Positions 63,136-64,000 of a stretch of 64,000 nt of DNA are shown here, in pieces; position 1 is the stretch's first letter; each line of letters opens with the position of its first letter. The DNA lies in the NCBI GenBank assembly GCA_023443225.1, contig JAEZVF010000038.1, positions 27,934 to 91,933 of the forward strand. The letters run 5' to 3'. A program made the translations under genes and the position numbers. Under the pieces are notes generated by a model. It did no database searches. It was given only the letters and a program-made list of their open reading frames with translations, and had not been told where the DNA came from. The stretch comes from Bacillota bacterium. GTDB taxonomy: Bacteria > Bacillota > Clostridia > Lachnospirales > Lachnospiraceae.

Positions 63136-63851
63136 TGGATGTGCTTGCATATGCTACTTTATTACAATGGAAAAGAGACTTAAGAAACAAAAATATCTTT
63201 ATGGTATACTATTTAATACCTATTATTTTCTTATTTTTGATGGGTGCTGTTTTTACGTCCATTATGCCTGATATCAAAACGGAATTAATGCAGGTGATGA
63301 CAGTGTTGGCGGTATCTACCAGCGCATTATTGGGAGTTCCGGTATCTCTGGTGGATACCTATGCAAGTGAAATTAAGAAAGCTTATGTAGTTGGTAATAT
63401 TAAGTTATGGATTGGTGTTGTCAGCAATTTTTTCTCTGCTTTGCTACATACCAGTATGGTCTGTGTAATAATTACTATCCTGACATCCATCATATTCCAC
63501 GCAGATAGACCGGATAATTTTTCAACCTATCTGATTACACTTTTTATCTTTATGATAACTTCAATAGCCGTTGGAACCGTAATTGGACTGTATGTAAAAG
63601 ATGCTTCCAAACTAACAATCATATCACAGTTGGCATACCTGCCTTCCATCATGTTATCAGGAATCATGTTTGACATTACCTTGCTACCCAAAGCGTTTAT
63701 TATGATTGGTAAGATGTTTCCGGCAACATGGGGATTTCTTGCTATGAAAGAAAGTTCGATTTCTTTTCAATATATATTACCACAGTTTGTGATTCTGGGT
63801 GTATCAGTTATATTAACATGCTATCGCTTAATAAGGATTATGAAAGAATGA
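63132..63851 (+). CDS. ABC-2-type transporter permease
   Basis: This is a 239-residue protein with about six membrane segments, beginning with a cytoplasmic LLQWKRDLRNKNIFM and ending with FVILGVSVILTCYRLI. PSIMLSGIMFDITLLPK resembles the ABC-2 family motif region. ATGATGG overlap with the ATPase stop shows coupling. The operon closes with a strong terminator. Confidence 0.88.
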   Translation: MMDVLAYATLLQWKRDLRNKNIFMVYYLIPIIFLFLMGAVFTSIMPDIKTELMQVMTVLAVSTSALLGVPVSLVDTYASEIKKAYVVGNIKLWIGVVSNFFSALLHTSMVCVIITILTSIIFHADRPDNFSTYLITLFIFMITSIAVGTVIGLYVKDASKLTIISQLAYLPSIMLSGIMFDITLLPKAFIMIGKMFPATWGFLAMKESSISFQYILPQFVILGVSVILTCYRLIRIMKE

Positions 63852-63877
63852 TTCTAATAATCAAAAAATGAGTAGGG

Positions 63878-63925
63878 GCTGTCGCTTTAACGATTGAAAA
63901 ATCGTGAAGCGGCAGCTTCTTTTTG
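63878..63925 (+). terminator. Terminator of the ABC operon
   Basis: GCTGTCGCTT (63878-63887) with AAGCGGCAGC (63907-63916), plus an inner ACGATT/AATCGT stem, give about 16 bp and are followed by TTCTTTTTGG. Nothing else is identifiable up to 64000. Confidence 0.85.
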
Positions 63926-64000
63926 GTCTAAAAATGTAATCTCTCTATCTGTAGCAGCCCAATTTAAACGGTATTTGTTAAAAATAACGTACCTTAAGAG

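Overview
The window comes from the chromosome of a low-GC, spore-forming Firmicute, most likely a member of the Lachnospiraceae (Clostridium cluster XIVa-like). The reasons are AT-rich coding sequence, strong AGGAGG-type ribosome sites, dipicolinate synthase genes (dpaA/dpaB), a CotH-family protein, HisZ-type histidine synthesis, and the Gram-positive order rimP-nusA-ylxR-ylxQ-infB-rbfA-nrnA-truB-ribF. I identified families by motif and gene order only; no database search was possible.

Left flank, 1-8.06 kb: accessory DNA beside a tRNA-Leu(CAA) gene. It holds the 3' part of a membrane protein cut by the window edge, two unrecognised secreted proteins, an XRE-type regulator followed by an HNH-nuclease-like protein, a gene-free stretch of nearly 2 kb with dispersed and tandem repeats and many short hairpins, and a tyrosine recombinase whose end lies about 70 bp from the 3' end of the tRNA. 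This looks like one end of an integrated element. No second copy of the tRNA end is visible to the left, so the other boundary is probably outside the window. The gene-free repeat region is the least explained DNA here.

Core region, 8.46-46.2 kb: almost entirely plus-strand housekeeping genes. First come an orphan zf-HC2 membrane protein, polA, coaE, a large FtsA-like ATPase with repeated C-terminal modules, a WalJ-like metallo-hydrolase, an ACT protein, a DUF711/PFL protein and pepD. An envelope group follows (CapA-like, CotH lipoprotein, LCP ligase, WYL regulator, M23 peptidase), then a small alarmone synthetase and RNA-modifying enzymes with a HAD phosphatase and recU. The his operon (hisZ-G-D-B-IE) starts from a consensus promoter. 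A near-palindrome of about 200 bp fills the hisB-hisIE gap, and the HisIE protein carries an N-terminal degenerate HisF-like barrel. The transcription/translation operon rimP to ribF follows from its own promoter; its InfB has a long repetitive disordered segment.

Right part, 46.3-64 kb: about ten accessory or metabolic genes separate ribF from rpsO. They are a MocR-type regulator with altered PLP residues, an ABC exporter pair, lgt and a MerR regulator, an aldo-keto reductase behind a textbook MerR-type promoter, an epimerase, a GH113-like glycosidase, and dpaAB on the minus strand. Next come rpsO, a MATE transporter and pnp, so rpsO and pnp are not adjacent. The window ends with a LytTR regulator, a DUF3021-like membrane protein and an ABC ATPase/permease pair closed by a terminator.
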